Assembly (NCBI RefSeq): GCF_020379485.1
Contig: NC_063442.1
Coordinates: 11,371,509 to 11,435,508, forward strand
DNA from: Brassica napus
Lineage: Eukaryota > Streptophyta > Magnoliopsida > Brassicales > Brassicaceae
Reading direction: 5' to 3'
DNA length: 64,000 bases
Position 1 is the stretch's first letter. Every line of letters begins with the position of its first letter. The notes beneath the pieces were generated by a model that saw nothing but the letters and a program-made list of their open reading frames with translations, had not been told where the DNA came from and searched no databases. This document shows, piece by piece, positions 22,321 to 35,030 of this stretch. A program made the position numbers and the translations under genes.

Positions 22321-23190
22321 AATCGACGTCGACTAAAGCCCTTAGCCTTCCAAGCTAACTATGGCGCCGGCACTGAAGCCACTAAAAGAACACCCAATAA
22401 TTTGTTCGGCACTGTACGAAGTATTTGAAATACATGGAAAAAAAATACCATTCATGTAATCTTTCCAAAGGAGTTGCAAAAGGATCATATTCTGTCTTTT
22501 ATCGGGAGAATATCCAGATCCTAAAATAACAAAGCTTTCGAATAAGCATGAGTAATCAAATAGTTGTTTCCCTCTAGACTTTGGATCTTGGCACCCCCAA
22601 AAGTCTGTACAAACGCGGGATTGAATACCCAGATCGAATCAGAGTTCACGCCTCCCGCCGTGAACAAATAAGAGCCAGTAAATTCTATATCTAATCTAAT
22701 ATTGATTGATTGTGAGCATTCCGAGACTTTCATGAGTAAAGTTTGGTAAAGGCTGACCAAGCCGATGATGCTTAGCTGGTCTTTTCTGACGATCAGCCAC
22801 ACCAGCACTGAGACACGGCCTGGATTCCCATGGGGAGGGAGGGGGGGTGCAAGATACCTAATATTTACAATGCTCTGGTAGTTAAGGGTTTGAGAAAAAT
22901 ATCAGAAAAATACATAAGAAAATAACTATATTATATAACTTCAGTTGCCAGCCTTACCTCCATTCCCTTCTTCACCTCAACAGCTAAAGCATCCCTTTCT
23001 TGAGCTCCTGAAACTGACTACTTGCCTTTCCCTCCCTCGGAAAGAGCCTACCAACTTACCCACCTCTTAATCCCCTGCCGTTAACACTTCAGCTGGATTT
23101 CAGCTTCAAAGGGCAAATGGAAAGTGCAGATGGAAGCTCTCTCACCATCTTGTCAGCCTTCAGAAAACTAACTTTTGACCTCATATCACA
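22321..23190 (+). other. nuclear mitochondrial DNA insertion (NUMT) with rrn18 fragment
   Basis: At 22741-22850 the + strand reads 'gatgcttagctggtctttt', 'gacgatcagccacacc' and 'actgagacacggcc', the conserved block near position 300 of small-subunit rRNA. The version with 'gcttagctggtctttt' is that of plant mitochondrial 18S rRNA rather than chloroplast 16S. Substitutions (for example 'cagcactgag' for 'gggactgag') show that it is a decayed copy. The surrounding 22321-22740 and 22970-23190 are noticeably richer in GC and C/T than the neighbourhood and hold no intact gene. I infer that they belong to the same insertion. Confidence 0.6.
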
Positions 23191-24694
23191 ATGACTCAAT
23201 CTGAGAATCATTAAAAACGAAGGGATAAAAAAAAATTGAGATTGGTATAAATTTTATCCAATTTTTTCAGCTCACAACTCTTGTGCGTGAGGGTTTTTTT
23301 AATCCCAAATTCAGCAGTTATTCCAGCTACTAAGATTTATTTGTTACAGAATAGTTCAAGTGTACCACTTTGATAAATGCCAGTCTGATCTAGTTCGTGT
23401 ACCCTATGCTCGAATCAGTATTTGTATTTATTGATGGGAAATTTGATCCTGTACCAAAATATATATATATATTTCACCAATTAACAATATTATTTTTTCT
23501 CTCCTTTTTTTCTATCTTTCTCTACCCTTTTACTATAAATCTGATATTTTTTCCAATATATATATTTTTTTGTGTGTAATTTTTTCCATTATATTCATCA
23601 AATTAACCCATTGTTTATTGATGATACCCATCATTACTTCTCTTCAGATAAAGGAAGCTACTGAAAATAACTTCAACCGCACATGTGAAGCATATGCGAT
23701 ATTGTGTGTATTTTTTGTTTGACTGGTCCGGAAAATTTTGTGTTAAAAGTAAGGAATAAAAATTAGCTTGGCAAGTTGGCAACTACAAAAAAAATGAAAT
23801 ATGCTGTTTATATTTTATATATTACTATATTTGAAAATCAAATAACTAATGTAATCCAAATAACCGTAATCCAAATAACCGCGTAGAATCTTTAAAATAA
23901 ATGTTACTATTAATTTTCAAATAGAATTTTTTACATTGACTTTCTTACATATAAATAATTTATTATATATTGAGTGAAGTTTACAATTAATTTTTATCAT
24001 CAAAAACATGTTTACTTTTATCTGATATACGATGTACTTATAGATGATAATGATTTCTCTACAGTTAAGGGAGATGTTTTCAACTACAAATTTAAAATGA
24101 TTTGTATTAAAATGATAATTCATCTTTAGTCAAACATAAATTTTAAAACTGCTTTCAAATTCAGTATTATTGAATTCGTCATTTCATAAAGTACTATAAA
24201 ATTTAATGTTATTGAAAAATATTTAAGTTGTAAATTTTATAATGTTTCAAGTGTTTTTAAAGTGTCTGAGTGGAGTTTTTTAATTATAAAAATAAAATCC
24301 AAATCTCATAGTTCTAGATAAGATTCCAGAGTTGCTTAACAAAAATCATACTAAATTTTGAAAATTTACCTAAAATCATATAACCCCAAATAAAAATCAA
24401 ATCACTCCAAATCACTTCAAATTTCAGGCTGAAATTTGTTTTATCCATAAAAATGAATTTTCTATATACAGGATTTATATCTTTGTAAGAATAAGAATTT
24501 AATCTTAAAATATTAAAGCATACACATATATAAGTACGAGTATGACCATTCTATTTTTTTAATATTTATGTTGGTAATAATTATATATTTAATATTAAAA
24601 TGACATTTCATATTTCTAATTTCTTTGTATCATCTACATTTTAAAAAATAGTATGTATTTTATTTTGATTAACTTTATCATCTCATTATAACTA
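23191..24694. other. AT-rich intergenic DNA
   Basis: No gene recognised. There is a tandem 'gtaatccaaataacc' at 23851-23880. Confidence 0.4.
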
Positions 24695-25746
24695 CTAGAT
24701 CTTTTGTCCGCGCTACGCGCGGATTATGTCTTTTTAATTTATTCTCTATTTATTTAAATTGCTTAGCAAAGTTTGAAAGACATAAGTTGAGTTTTAGATT
24801 TTATAGAGAAGTAGAGATTTAAAAAAAACAATGATTAAATTGTTTAAAATATAAATAAATCTAGGTATCAAGTTATGTGGGTAAGAGAATATTACTCCGA
24901 ATGATGCATGAATTAAAGTCACTCTTTGCTGCATGCTTTTGCACGATCTCTTATTCGTCCTTTGAAATGCTTTATGTAATCAATTGATTTGTTGAATTAG
25001 AAATTTATTGCTGGTGATGAACTGAGTAGTAGTTGTCTTGGTAAATATTGGATATTATTGTTGTGTTGATAAAAAAAACTTAGATCTGTATTATTTTTTG
25101 ATGTGTTTAAAAAAAATATTTACCTTGGAAAAGTTTAGGAATTATGCTTGTCATGATGACAACTTTAAATTTCCTATCCTTCTTGCTTTGTAGGATGCTA
25201 AAATCTGCTGCTTGCTTGTCGCACAGTATGAGTTTAACCATTATCGACCTGAGATAGAGGTGTATGTATGAATATAATTATGATTTCATTATTACCTATT
25301 GTGTTAGACTTACCTGTTCAGCCGTAGACCAATCGTGGCATCAGTATTGATTTTTGGGTGGTACGGATTTCTTTTTTGGTATTAAGAATATCTGCCCGAC
25401 GACATCTGCAAAATGATTTTGAGTTAGAATAAATATTGGGAACTAGAAATATTGGACCGATGTCTGTAACTTTCGATGTTATTGTCTTTTGGTCGATCTG
25501 AATGTAATATGGCAGTTGGGTGAGTTTTCGATGTCGTGAATTATGTATGACAGAAAATCCTAAAAATTCATATATATCTCCCTCGGTTAAATTTTTTGGG
25601 TCATTTGGCTGAATGTATCCGAAGAGCCGACCTTCTAATAGTTGTCCTTGAATGTGAACAAATTTTGTTGTGCCGAACCAATTAAGTAAATAGTGAGTAC
25701 TTTAAACCAAATATGTTGGATAGGAAAATACATATATATGTATATC

Positions 25747-25962
25747 TTAAAGTTTTAATAAAAGCCTTACGTGGTGGTCGTAGCACATGAAGCCGATGCA
25801 AATTTGAGTATTATCTGTTGGGTGTTTTCTGATGTCCCAAACACTTCTTATACATACTGTGATAGGGCGTACTGAAATCCCTTCCTGAAGTTGGTGGAAA
25901 CTTTGAAGAATGTGTTGCATGTGAGATGTCACTATAAAACATGCGATTTTAATTAAGGGCAT
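25747..25962 (-). other. short open frame, possibly an RPA-like OB-fold remnant
   Basis: The 71-codon - strand frame has ISVRPITVCIRSVWDIR, faintly like the strand pattern of DUF223/RPA N-terminal OB-folds in Helitron-linked genes. It lies downstream of the RPA C-terminal exons in the same orientation, so it cannot be their N-terminus. Weak call. Confidence 0.2.
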
Positions 25963-26389
25963 ACATTCTTTAGAACTTTACAAAAGAAACTATCTTCTGG
26001 GATCAACTGTTTGATTCTATGAAAACATATATTAAATTATACATAACCTTACTAATATATATACAAATCAAAGGCAAAAATCAAACGACATGAAAATAAC
26101 AAAAGTAATCGAAATTTTAATATGTATAGTAAAAATATCTGAGTTGATTCGAAAAAGTAAATGTTATCTAATATATTCAAATAATAACCAAATAGCAGAG
26201 ATATTATATATCTAAAATTACACCTCTAATGAAAATAAAATAATGTTATTTAAAATAAATAATGCATATTTTTTAACAATATAAATAAAAAACTAATTAA
26301 ATATTAAAAATATTATTATATTTTTGTATTATTTAAGTCATCTACAATTTATATGTATAAAAATATCACTATAAATAAAATATATTATT

Positions 26390-26720
26390 TTTTTGAGGAC
26401 GTGGCAGCCTCACAATAGAGTTCCTCAATTGAGAAACCAACAAAAAAAAAATATTAGCAAGAAATTGAGAAAATTGAGAAAAAGAAGAAAATACGTTTTC
26501 AAATTTGAAGTTTTTTTTTGAGATATTTTTTTGGAATTTTTTTTTTCAAATTTTTTTTTTTGTAATTCGAAAATACTTTTTGGTTATATGTTTTCAAATT
26601 CAAACTTTTTGGTTTTTTTTTTGCTTGAAATTCTTTTTTTTTGAAGTTTTATTTTTTTCCAAATTTTCTTTTTGTAATTCGAAAATACTTTTTGAAACTA
26701 TTTTTAAAATTTTTATTTTC
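26390..26720. repeat. T-rich low-complexity tract inside the Helitron
   Basis: Long T runs with two imperfect copies of 'tttttgtaattcgaaaatac' (starting near 26556 and 26669) make an open frame of Phe-rich peptide that is not credible as protein. Confidence 0.6.
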
Positions 26721-28169
26721 ATATTTTGACTTTTTATTTTCTATTCTATAAAATTTTAAACATCAATCCAAAATCTTCATCCATTAACTCTAAACCATAA
26801 TGTTTGGATTAGCTAACCCTAGGGGTAGAAGTATATATCTATCTTTATAATGTAACATTTTGGTCATTTTGATTCTTATAGTATATATCTGTGACATAAA
26901 TTTTTTGGGTGTTATCTTTGGTATTTCCCTTTTAATTTTTTCTAACCATTTAATCTAACTTTAAAAAATTTACTCTAACATAGTTTTCTCTAACTTTTAA
27001 AAAAAAATTATAACGAAAATTGTATTATAAATGTTTAATCTCATTTCTAATTTCCTCTAACCATTTACAATCTTTAGAAATTTCTTTGAAATTTTAAGCT
27101 TTCGCTGTGGGGGATTATTATAAAGAATATATTAAGTAAACACCATGTTGTGGAGTTATTATATATTTATATACAAACCTACAAAAGTAAGAATGCAGAA
27201 TACCTGTAGTCTCCAGAGGGGGTGAAGGAGGTGGGTTATCCATTCTTTTGCAGTCTTGATCCTTACAAACAATCCGATTGCAAGCTAGAAATCTGGATGT
27301 AGAGTTTGTACGCCAAATATGTAGAACACAATAGCAAGTATAGGTTAGTTTAATGACCTTGGGAAACCCAGTAGGAAATGTAGGCATGTATAACCAAGTA
27401 AGAAATAAGTAGTAAAATAATTATTCACTTACGTATGAAGTTTGAAGTAAGTTTTTTTGTATGTATTGTTTCTTGGAAGAAAACGAAATTGATCTGAGTC
27501 TAGGCGAATCCATTTGAAGAGAGAATGTTTATCGACGGATTAACTAATCCACATTGATTTGAGTCTTAAATGTTAGATTCTCTTATCTTTTCGAAAAGGA
27601 AAATATTTAATTACTTAGTGTTAGACCCAACTAAGACTATAAATGATTTGAATCTTAAACTGCCTTCATCACGTTTGTCATTTGAGATATATGTTTCTAC
27701 TTGCGGTGATTCTGAGAAATGATGAGATTCGATTTTTAATTTTCTTTAGACTCTAATCAATGTGGCACGAAAACTACTTAGTAATTTATTGCATTAACAC
27801 AGAAAGAACCTCAAATTTACCAAACTTCTACAAAAAAAGCACACATAATAATCTAAAGAAAATAAAAAATTAGATGTTCCCCGCAAGTAGAAACAGATGT
27901 TCTCAGCCATATTGCGCTTAAACGTACCTGCAACTGTATTAAATCGTATCTTGAAATTTTGAAATTCACTTGGCTTAAGCAAGATCAAATGAGCTAAGAT
28001 AATATAATTCATAACCAAATAGCGCAACACCCTAATAATCATGCAAATGAGACATGAAAAAAAACTCTTGAAAATTCAAAGGTAAAAGGAAAGCATGAAA
28101 AAATCTAAACTGAAAACAAAGACTCTGAGTGCAATGGAACTTGCAACCTTTCAGGCTAGAATGTAAATT

Positions 28170-28662
28170 CTAGTTTCCAGACTTTAGGCGTTTAGCTTCC
28201 TCCACCTTGGCGTTGTCACACGACCTCTTACTCCCCACATCTGCAGAACCTACACGGCTTTTGGAAGCTTCACACACATCATTTCCAGTCTGGAACGGTT
28301 CATTGGGCGTTGCAGCAATGCTGTTTCCTGCCGAGGTCTCTGTTTCGGTTGGAGTGTCTAGAGGGAGGATCTTGGTCACAGTTAGAGCTTGGGTCTTGCC
28401 TGATAAGTTGTGCTCTGTCAACTTCACATAAAACTTGTGTCTTTGTCCGATGGTGTTGATTAGAGCTTCCGGGACAGGCACCTCTTGGTCAACTCCTATG
28501 TCAGCATTAGCCTGACAATCAGCACAACAGTGTGAGTTCAATTCATCTAAGATTCTAGACTGATTATTAGTTACCTCAAAGTAGCTGCTAACTAATTCTG
28601 ATGCATGCCTTCCAGTTAGCGCACGCCCAGCATCAACAAGTAGTACAAAAACAGCTTGGTCA
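28170..28662 (-). pseudogene. RPA1-like gene, C-terminal exons only
   Basis: Two exons joined by clean splice sites. Exon 28575-28662 encodes DQAVFVLLVDAGRALTGRHA...SYFE, followed by donor GTAACT. Exon 28170-28511 begins after TTGTCAG with ANADIGVDQEVPVPEALINT and includes GQRHKFYVKLTEHNLSGKTQ and VTKILPLDTP. These match the replication factor A C-terminal region of plant RPA1-like proteins often carried by Helitrons. The tail is Ser/Lys-rich and ends KRLKSGN before the stop. The zinc-ribbon and OB-fold parts that should precede exon 28575 were not found, so the gene is truncated or captured. RPA binds single-stranded DNA, which suits rolling-circle transposition. Confidence 0.7.
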
Positions 28663-29359
28663 CTGACTCATTAGAAAAATTCCTTCTTTCATTAATTAAA
28701 ACGGTACAGAACCAGTGTGTAAATGATTATAAACTGAAAAAGAGATCACCATTCACAAAATTTCATCATTTATGGCTTCTGGTGAAACCTGAAAACCGAA
28801 TCTGGTTTTTAAAAATTTAAAAAGAAAGAAGATAGAAGGAGAAAAACAGCTGCATATATAATCTGAGATTCACTTGCATATAGCTATAAAGATTTTCAGA
28901 GAATTTCAGCATGCAAAAATTTAAACACACAAAAAAAGAGAAGAAAAACTCAGATTATATATATTTTTTTTTTAAAGGCAAAGAGGCAATCAGTAAATAG
29001 TTATTTAATCTTTGAAAAGAATGTGTACCGGTGGGGGTTCATGATCATCAAAACTCGTGCTTTTCCTAGATCCGGTAGAAGAAAACAATATAGCACACTT
29101 CACAAAATATGATCTATAAATCTGAGCTTTACTCCACCAAACTGCTTGAGAACAAACATTCTAGAGAATAAGCCAGCAAGAACCCACTTCAACCAATACA
29201 AATAGCTAAAGAAAAAAACGGAACCCGTAACGAAATGATAATGAAAGGGCGTCAGTCTTTTGTACAGAGTAAATAGAATAGGTATATAAAGAAGGATGAA
29301 CATGAGGAGATGAAACGAAAACATAAAAGACAAAATTGAATGATGAAATAAAAAAAAGA

Positions 29360-29473
29360 GTTTCGTTTGTGTAGAAGTTGATCGATCAGAGCTCTGTCTC
29401 TACGGTCTGAATCGGAGGAGACGAAGAGGCGGAGGCGTAGATCCTTGAGAGCTCCGTCTGCTCTAGGTTTCAT
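29360..29473 (-). other. possible captured first exon in the Helitron
   Basis: From ATG 29473 on the - strand the frame reads MKPRADGALKDLRLRLF and SDSDRRDRALIDQLLHKRN before turning into T-rich, intron-like sequence. A GC-richer leader ('gcttcgctctattg') precedes it. It looks like the start of a plant gene moved by the Helitron, but I do not recognise the source. Confidence 0.3.
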
Positions 29474-29688
29474 CGAGACCTCCGTGTTTTTTTTTGTTGA
29501 ATTTGTCGACAAAAGACAATAGAGCGAAGCCCCAAACCCATAAAAAATACCCACCAAAGGCCCAAACGTAACAGAAACAACAAAGCAGTTCATGTGACGT
29601 GTCCAGACGAAATATTGTGATTGGTTGATTATTTTGGGTGATGTGGCAGTCTAAAATCTCAGCATATTGAGCTTTTAGTAGTGTTAGA

Positions 29689-30400
29689 TAGTTTGTATGT
29701 TGTGTCAACTTAGTAGAAACAATTGATGATGTATGATGTGACATCATAAACAATAATAACTTATCCTTTTTTTTTTTGTGCAATCCAAATTTATAACTTA
29801 AGAATAGGCTTAGCCTATTAGAGGGCCCAAAAGCAGAGAGTGTCTTTTGCTATAAAATCGGCTTTAGAGTTTTCAGACCTAGAAAAAAAAGCAAAAGAGA
29901 TAAGGATGATTGCCACTATAAGAAACATGGACATGTTTGCCACTATGCTGAAGATTTCTTTGTATGATTTTGAAGCCAAGGATGATTGCTGATTGGAGCT
30001 CCGAGCGGACTGCTAGAGCTTCTGCGATCAGGGGTGAGCCGATGAAATCTTGGGTTTAGGAGCCTCGATGATGAAGGAGATTCTATGAATCAGATAAGAT
30101 CCATGCTAATCCAGCTCTTTTAGTAGATTCATCCCAAGCCGCATCAGTTTTGCAAGTTATTGATCCCTCAGGAGCCGGTTGGAGATTATTAGGACTTTTG
30201 TGAGATGAGGCATGATGCTGATTTTTGGGTATGACTGTTTGGGCCATGCATCATTCTCTCGCCGCTATGATTGCTTTTAGCCCCACTTCTTATGACAATG
30301 CGTGTTGCTTTCGAATATCAGTCTGTTTCGAGAGGTCCATAGAAGCCAGCATACCCAGGGGAAGATATTACAGGTGACTCCAAGAGGAGGCAGACAAGTC
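29689..30400. other. degraded sequence, probably LINE debris
   Basis: There is no intact frame. Short stretches such as 'ctgtttgggccatgcatc' (CLGHAS) recall the CCHC region of LINE ORF1 or a gag, but the reading is too broken to assign. Confidence 0.3.
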
Positions 30401-30429
30401 AATTGTCTTGCCCGGACGATACCTGATTC

Positions 30430-30960
30430 GAAGTCTGATGGAGGCAGCTATGGGAACTGCCATAGAGCGCTGGATTAGATTCCAGCCCCTTGTGAAAACG
30501 GACAGCTGAAGAAGATATGTGTTTCTGTTTTCACATCCCCACATCTTGGACAGGTTGAGTTCCTCAAGATACCTCGACGCAAAAGGTCCTCCCCTAAAAG
30601 TATTGCCTTATTGAAAATAGAACAAAGAAAAACTCTGAGTTTGGCGAATATGACCTCCTCCAAACGTCCTTTTTCCAGTAAAATCCAAGGGATGTTGTTG
30701 GACCACCTGGATAGGGATCGAAGAAGTTGCTGAGTGATACCCCGAATTTACATAATAGACACCTGATTGGAGTGGCTGCCAGATGTACATGTCTTCCATG
30801 ATGTATTGTCTTGGACGGATACATTTTATTTGCAAGGCCATCTCAGGTAGTAATTCTTCTATTCGCCTTATATTCCATAGAAAGTCTGAGGTGAGAAGAT
30901 AGGAGACTCTGAAGTTTAAAGCATCCTCTCTGATGAGGCAGAAAGGCTTTATATCTTGAG
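30430..30960 (-). pseudogene. LINE ORF2 zf-RVT fragment
   Basis: The frames on the - strand together give VYYVNSGYH, then KLRVFLCSIFNKAILLGEDL, RRGILRNSTCPRCGD and THIFFSCPFSQ. This is the zinc-binding region near the end of plant LINE ORF2. Several frameshifts separate the pieces. No poly(A) or target duplication could be fixed. Confidence 0.7.
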
Positions 30961-30996
30961 ATAAAGAGATCCATGAATCATGCCAAACTTATCTTT

Positions 30997-31044
30997 ATAT
31001 ATATATATATATATATGTGTATATATGTGTGTATATATATATAT
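30997..31044. repeat. (TA)n/(TG)n microsatellite
   Basis: An interrupted TA/TG dinucleotide run, likely polymorphic. Confidence 0.9.
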
Positions 31045-31314
31045 GTTAGTGATTATTTTATTAAAATATAAATATTATAAACTAAACTTTAAAAATTCAG
31101 GTTTAATTAGGTTTAGCTTAAAAACATGTGTTTTTCTATTTTTCCAGTGTCATTCCACTTGTATGTTTTCAAATTCCAAAAATGAAGCAAACCACCATAT
31201 AAAAAAATACTTTTGATATAAAGTTTTTATTCACACGATATACAAACACCAAAGCTTGAGAATTTTGAAATTAGATAGTCACACTAATAAACACACATGC
31301 ATCACACAAAATAA

Positions 31315-34300
31315 TCACAAACCTTGAAGATCCACAGTAATAACCTGAGCCGAATCTCCTTTTTCAACAACAAACGTTTTAAGAACCTTTTGAGATGAAC
31401 TAGTAATCACTTCAACAGCATAATTTCCATGGTACCCTCTAAACGCAAACGCACCGTTTTGATCAATATGTCCATTAGCATGAGAGAGCCAATCTTTCTT
31501 CACAGCCAAAAGCCTTTTACCAGCTTCATTAACATCACCTTCTGCATTAACCAAATGAGAGTTGTCTCTACTCATGAACAGCTCCCAAAATCCCCATAAC
31601 ATGATGCCTTCAACCGCAGGATGTCCAAAAGCTTCCCACATCATTACCTCCAAATCATCTCCCCTGATGTGCTCATTAATGGAGGAGACATCTAACTCCG
31701 TGAACCATATCGGTAAACCAAGGATTCCTAGTCTGTCTAGAGCTGAACAAACAATTGGACCCACTGGACTATCGATATGGCCTTGAATCCCAATTCCTCC
31801 TACAGGCGCACCCTTTTCTTGCAGGTCAAGAATATGCTCAATGTACTTCTCGGGGCATGATTTTGGATCACACCCGTCTTCTATGTGGTAATCATTCACA
31901 AACAATGTTGCTGACGGGTCTAGCTGGTGTGCGGTCTTGAACATGTTGACTCTTATGTCTTTGCCAAGCTTGTCTTGGTAGAATGATCCATGTAACATCT
32001 CGTTGTTCACATCATAATGTTTGAATTTTCCCTTGTACCGGTTTAAAAGACCGGTTAAGCGGTTTTGGACTGCGGTGTTTAAGTCGTTTTGGTTCATGTT
32101 TTGTATCCACTGCTGAACAGTTGCTTGGACCTCCCAAAAGATACAATGTCCTCTTGTTTCTATGTTGTTGCTACTGCACAAGTTGAGCATATCGTCCGCG
32201 TCTTGATAATTAAGCTTCCCTTGTTCTGGCTCCGTCCAGTACCATTTCAGCTCGTTACCGAAGACCGCCCAGTTAAAGTTTTTCAAGAAAAAGTCGACGA
32301 AATCTTCGTTATCTATGCTTGATCTGCTGATGCAAGTTCCCACAGGGAAGCTGTTCCTTGTCTGTCTAATTTTAACCGTAGCTCCAGACAGTTTGCTAGC
32401 ATCAACACCAGAGAATTTGAGGATAACATCACTTCTACGGATCTGTATATCAAGAAAATTACTATAAAGTCTCATTTGATATAAAAGATTATTGAAGCAT
32501 AGTGTTTTTGTATATACCTTGTCACTTTGTCTTCTCAAGTGTTTGATTCTTGCGAGCCGGTCAACAGGGAAGATCTGCAAGCCAGCGACCATGAGATCAA
32601 CACCAGAAGAAGGGCCTTGAATATAAACCAAAGCCTTTGATGGTTGCTTCTCAACTCGGAAAGAACCACCAATCTCATGCCATTTATCGTCATTGATTTC
32701 GACTTGTCCTCCGTTTACCCATTGGCTATCAATACCAAGTGCGACATTAACATTCTGCGGACTATTAATGCCGGAACCGAGTTTAACCCAAACTGATATT
32801 TGGTATGTCAAGAACAGTTTAAGTTTGTCAGTGATCATTTGAGCTGGACCCATCCATGTCTGTGTTCGGTTAGTCACGAGCATGTAGCGACCACTTAGAG
32901 GCTCGTGTGGTCCAAGCGAGTCCCTTGCCAATGGAGGAAGGATGCGAGGGGAGCCTTCTGCTACGCTTAGTGTGCAGTTCCCTAATGGGAACCAGCCGTT
33001 GGTTGTACCATCAGTTAACTGGCTATTGGTGAGTATGTTCACCCCAAATGCAGGATTCTATAACAAAATACAACAAATAAAACCGTAGTCTCAAATACAA
33101 AATTGTTCTTTAGGAATGTAGAACTTGTATCTGACAGATATATAAAAAAATTTATTGTTTACTTTATTAATTATTTTATTAAATATATTATATTTATTAT
33201 TATTTTAGTGTTTTTAGGGTTTTAGGATTTTTTTATAAATAACTGTTAATGTCTAAAATTGTATTCAGTTTTGATTGATTAATAAGCTAAACTAGATTTT
33301 TGCATTATTGTAGCTTCACCTACATCATCTTCACATATAAACTGTGGTTAAAATGTGATATGGATCTCTGGACTAACCTCAATGGCTGGGCGCGGTGAAG
33401 GAGGAATTTTCTCAGCGTGCTTTACGGTTAAGCTGTTGAGGAGAATATCGGTTCCTGGAGGCGGGCCTTCGATGTAAATTACTACCCGTGATGCAGAACC
33501 ATTGAGGAGGAACTTCCCTTTACATTGTATCCATTCCTTGTCTGTTGCTTGCACACTATGAACAAAAATAAACATCCACTTTAGCATTTATAATGATTCT
33601 TGATCTGAGCTATTAGAAGAAGACTAACTTGGCAATGCCAATGTATTGGTCACGTTGATTTGGGTTCTGGACCCATAGAGTAGCTTGCACAGTAGCACTT
33701 GTCACATTGTTTCCATATATACGAACAACCGCGGTTGCTTCATATACACGTTTCCTCTCAACTTTTCCAGTAATCTCTTGTTGAATACCGTTCCAGCTCT
33801 GTGTGCGTTCTGTCGCTGCAGCGAAAGCTTTTCCAGATTGTGGAACTATCTTTCCATCAGCCATGGAGTCATGACACACAATCTTGCAGCTTCTCCCAGA
33901 CCAGTTATTTAGTCCATCTTCAAAGTTTGGATTCACTACAAGATTCTCATCTTCCACTGTAACAGCCTCTCGTCGTTCCAGCTTCAAAGAAAATCAAATA
34001 GGTAAGAGTTAAGGCAAATAAATAATCATTGATATGATTAGTTATATACCTCAGGATCGCTTTCAAGGTGAATGGTAACAGACTGTATTAAGAGATCAAT
34101 CCCTGGTGAAGGACCTTCCAAATAGAAAACAACTCTCTCCGGTAAGCTTGGTAACGAGAACATTCCTTCTAGTCTCACCCACTTCTCCTTGAATACACAA
34201 GTTCTGCAAAATTCAGAAATAAACAAATATGTTCTTCTTTTGTGAATATTAGACAAAATTATAAATGTAAAAAAGGCATTTACTTTGCGATGAACTGATA

Positions 34301-35030
34301 GTTTGTTGGTGATTGTTGGTTTTCGAGCTTCAGAGTGGCCATGACCTCTTCCAATCCTTGAACAGGACCAGAGACGGCAACAGTTGCAGTAACTTTATAG
34401 AGAGAACAAGGTTTCACTCTGCTTGTTATGTCTTGCTCTAAGCCTTGCCAAGTTTCTTTCCTGTTGTTGACAACTACATAGCTGCCATACTTTGACGGGT
34501 CTAATACACCGTGAGGGATACCAGAATCTGCGGTGACAATAGATGCCTCGCAGCAATTTGGATGCCATGAATGCGTCCCCAAAGAGAAGTCATGGTTCAC
34601 AATAACATTGGTACGATCAGAACCGATGACTGGTGTCACATTGTTGTTGTTGTTCTGTTTTGCATGCTGGTAGAGACATGATTAAACAGAGAAAGATCGA
34701 ATCAAAACGTTTAGCTTAGATTTCAAGAAAGTGTGTGAAAAAGGTGAACAAGACTTGTCTATGAAGAAAGGAACATATCGAAAAGACAATCAAACCCTTG
34801 CAACCCTAACCTCTCCATTGTCGTTTCTTGAAATCTCCATGCTGTTTCTTAGTTTCTAACAGAACAGAATCAGACCCAGAACAAGTTAGCATATCGGTCA
34901 GAGAAAACTTTGATGAAAAGAGACAAATATTCAACCTTTGTGTGTAAAGGATAAGACAAACCTTGTCTGGATTGTGATTTTTGTTCTTGTGAATTGGATT
35001 TGAGAAGCAGCAGACCGTGAATCTCTTCAT
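31315..35030 (-). CDS. XYN1: GH10 endo-1,4-beta-xylanase with three CBM22 modules
   Basis: It hydrolyses beta-1,4-xylan, with a role in secondary cell-wall and vascular xylan. Eight coding exons on the - strand keep phase: 35030-34962, 34855-34811, 34666-34284, 34203-34050, 33981-33629, 33555-33378, 33057-32518 and 32442-31315, giving about 949 residues. The start MKRFTVCCFS is the only ATG giving this phase. CBM22 modules lie near residues 50-210, 225-385 and 400-560 (NHDFSLGTHSW, NPNFEDGLNNWSGRSC, NSQLTDGTTNGWFPLGNC). The GH10 barrel follows, with acid/base Glu in DVNNEMLHGSF (about 722) and nucleophile Glu in WFTELDVS (about 823). Intron 7 (32443-32517) happens to be open and would be missed by ORF calling. 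No classical signal peptide is seen at the N-terminus, as in Arabidopsis XYN1 (917 residues). AAP1 lies downstream, matching Arabidopsis gene order as I recall it. XYN2 has four CBM22 modules, so it fits less well. Confidence 0.93.

Larger units (their letters stand above)
24695..29688 (-). mobile_element. Helitron, about 5.0 kb, both termini recognised
   Basis: Read on the - strand, the 5' end at 29688 starts TCTAACACTACTAAAAGCTC and soon contains TGCCACATCACC, as in Brassicaceae Helitrons. The 3' end has a 6-bp-stem hairpin CCGCGC-tac-GCGCGG (24708-24722), a 9-base spacer and CTAG at 24695-24698. The flanks are A before TC (T at 29689 on +) and T after CTAG (A at 24694 on +), the expected insertion between A and T without duplication. 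It carries the C-terminal exons of an RPA1-like gene and a possible captured first exon near 29471. No Rep/helicase was recognised, so it is non-autonomous. Confidence 0.75.

Noticed and set aside
22521..22808. 95-codon - strand gene
   Set aside because: Part of it is the antisense of the rrn18 fragment, so it is a shadow of the mitochondrial insertion.
26505..26729. Open frame of 74 codons
   Set aside because: Phe-rich translation of a poly(T) tract inside the Helitron; no credible protein.
32443..32517. Coding sequence between the last two XYN1 exons
   Set aside because: It is open in frame but has GTATAT...ATATACAG splice sites, and removing it restores the family sequence.
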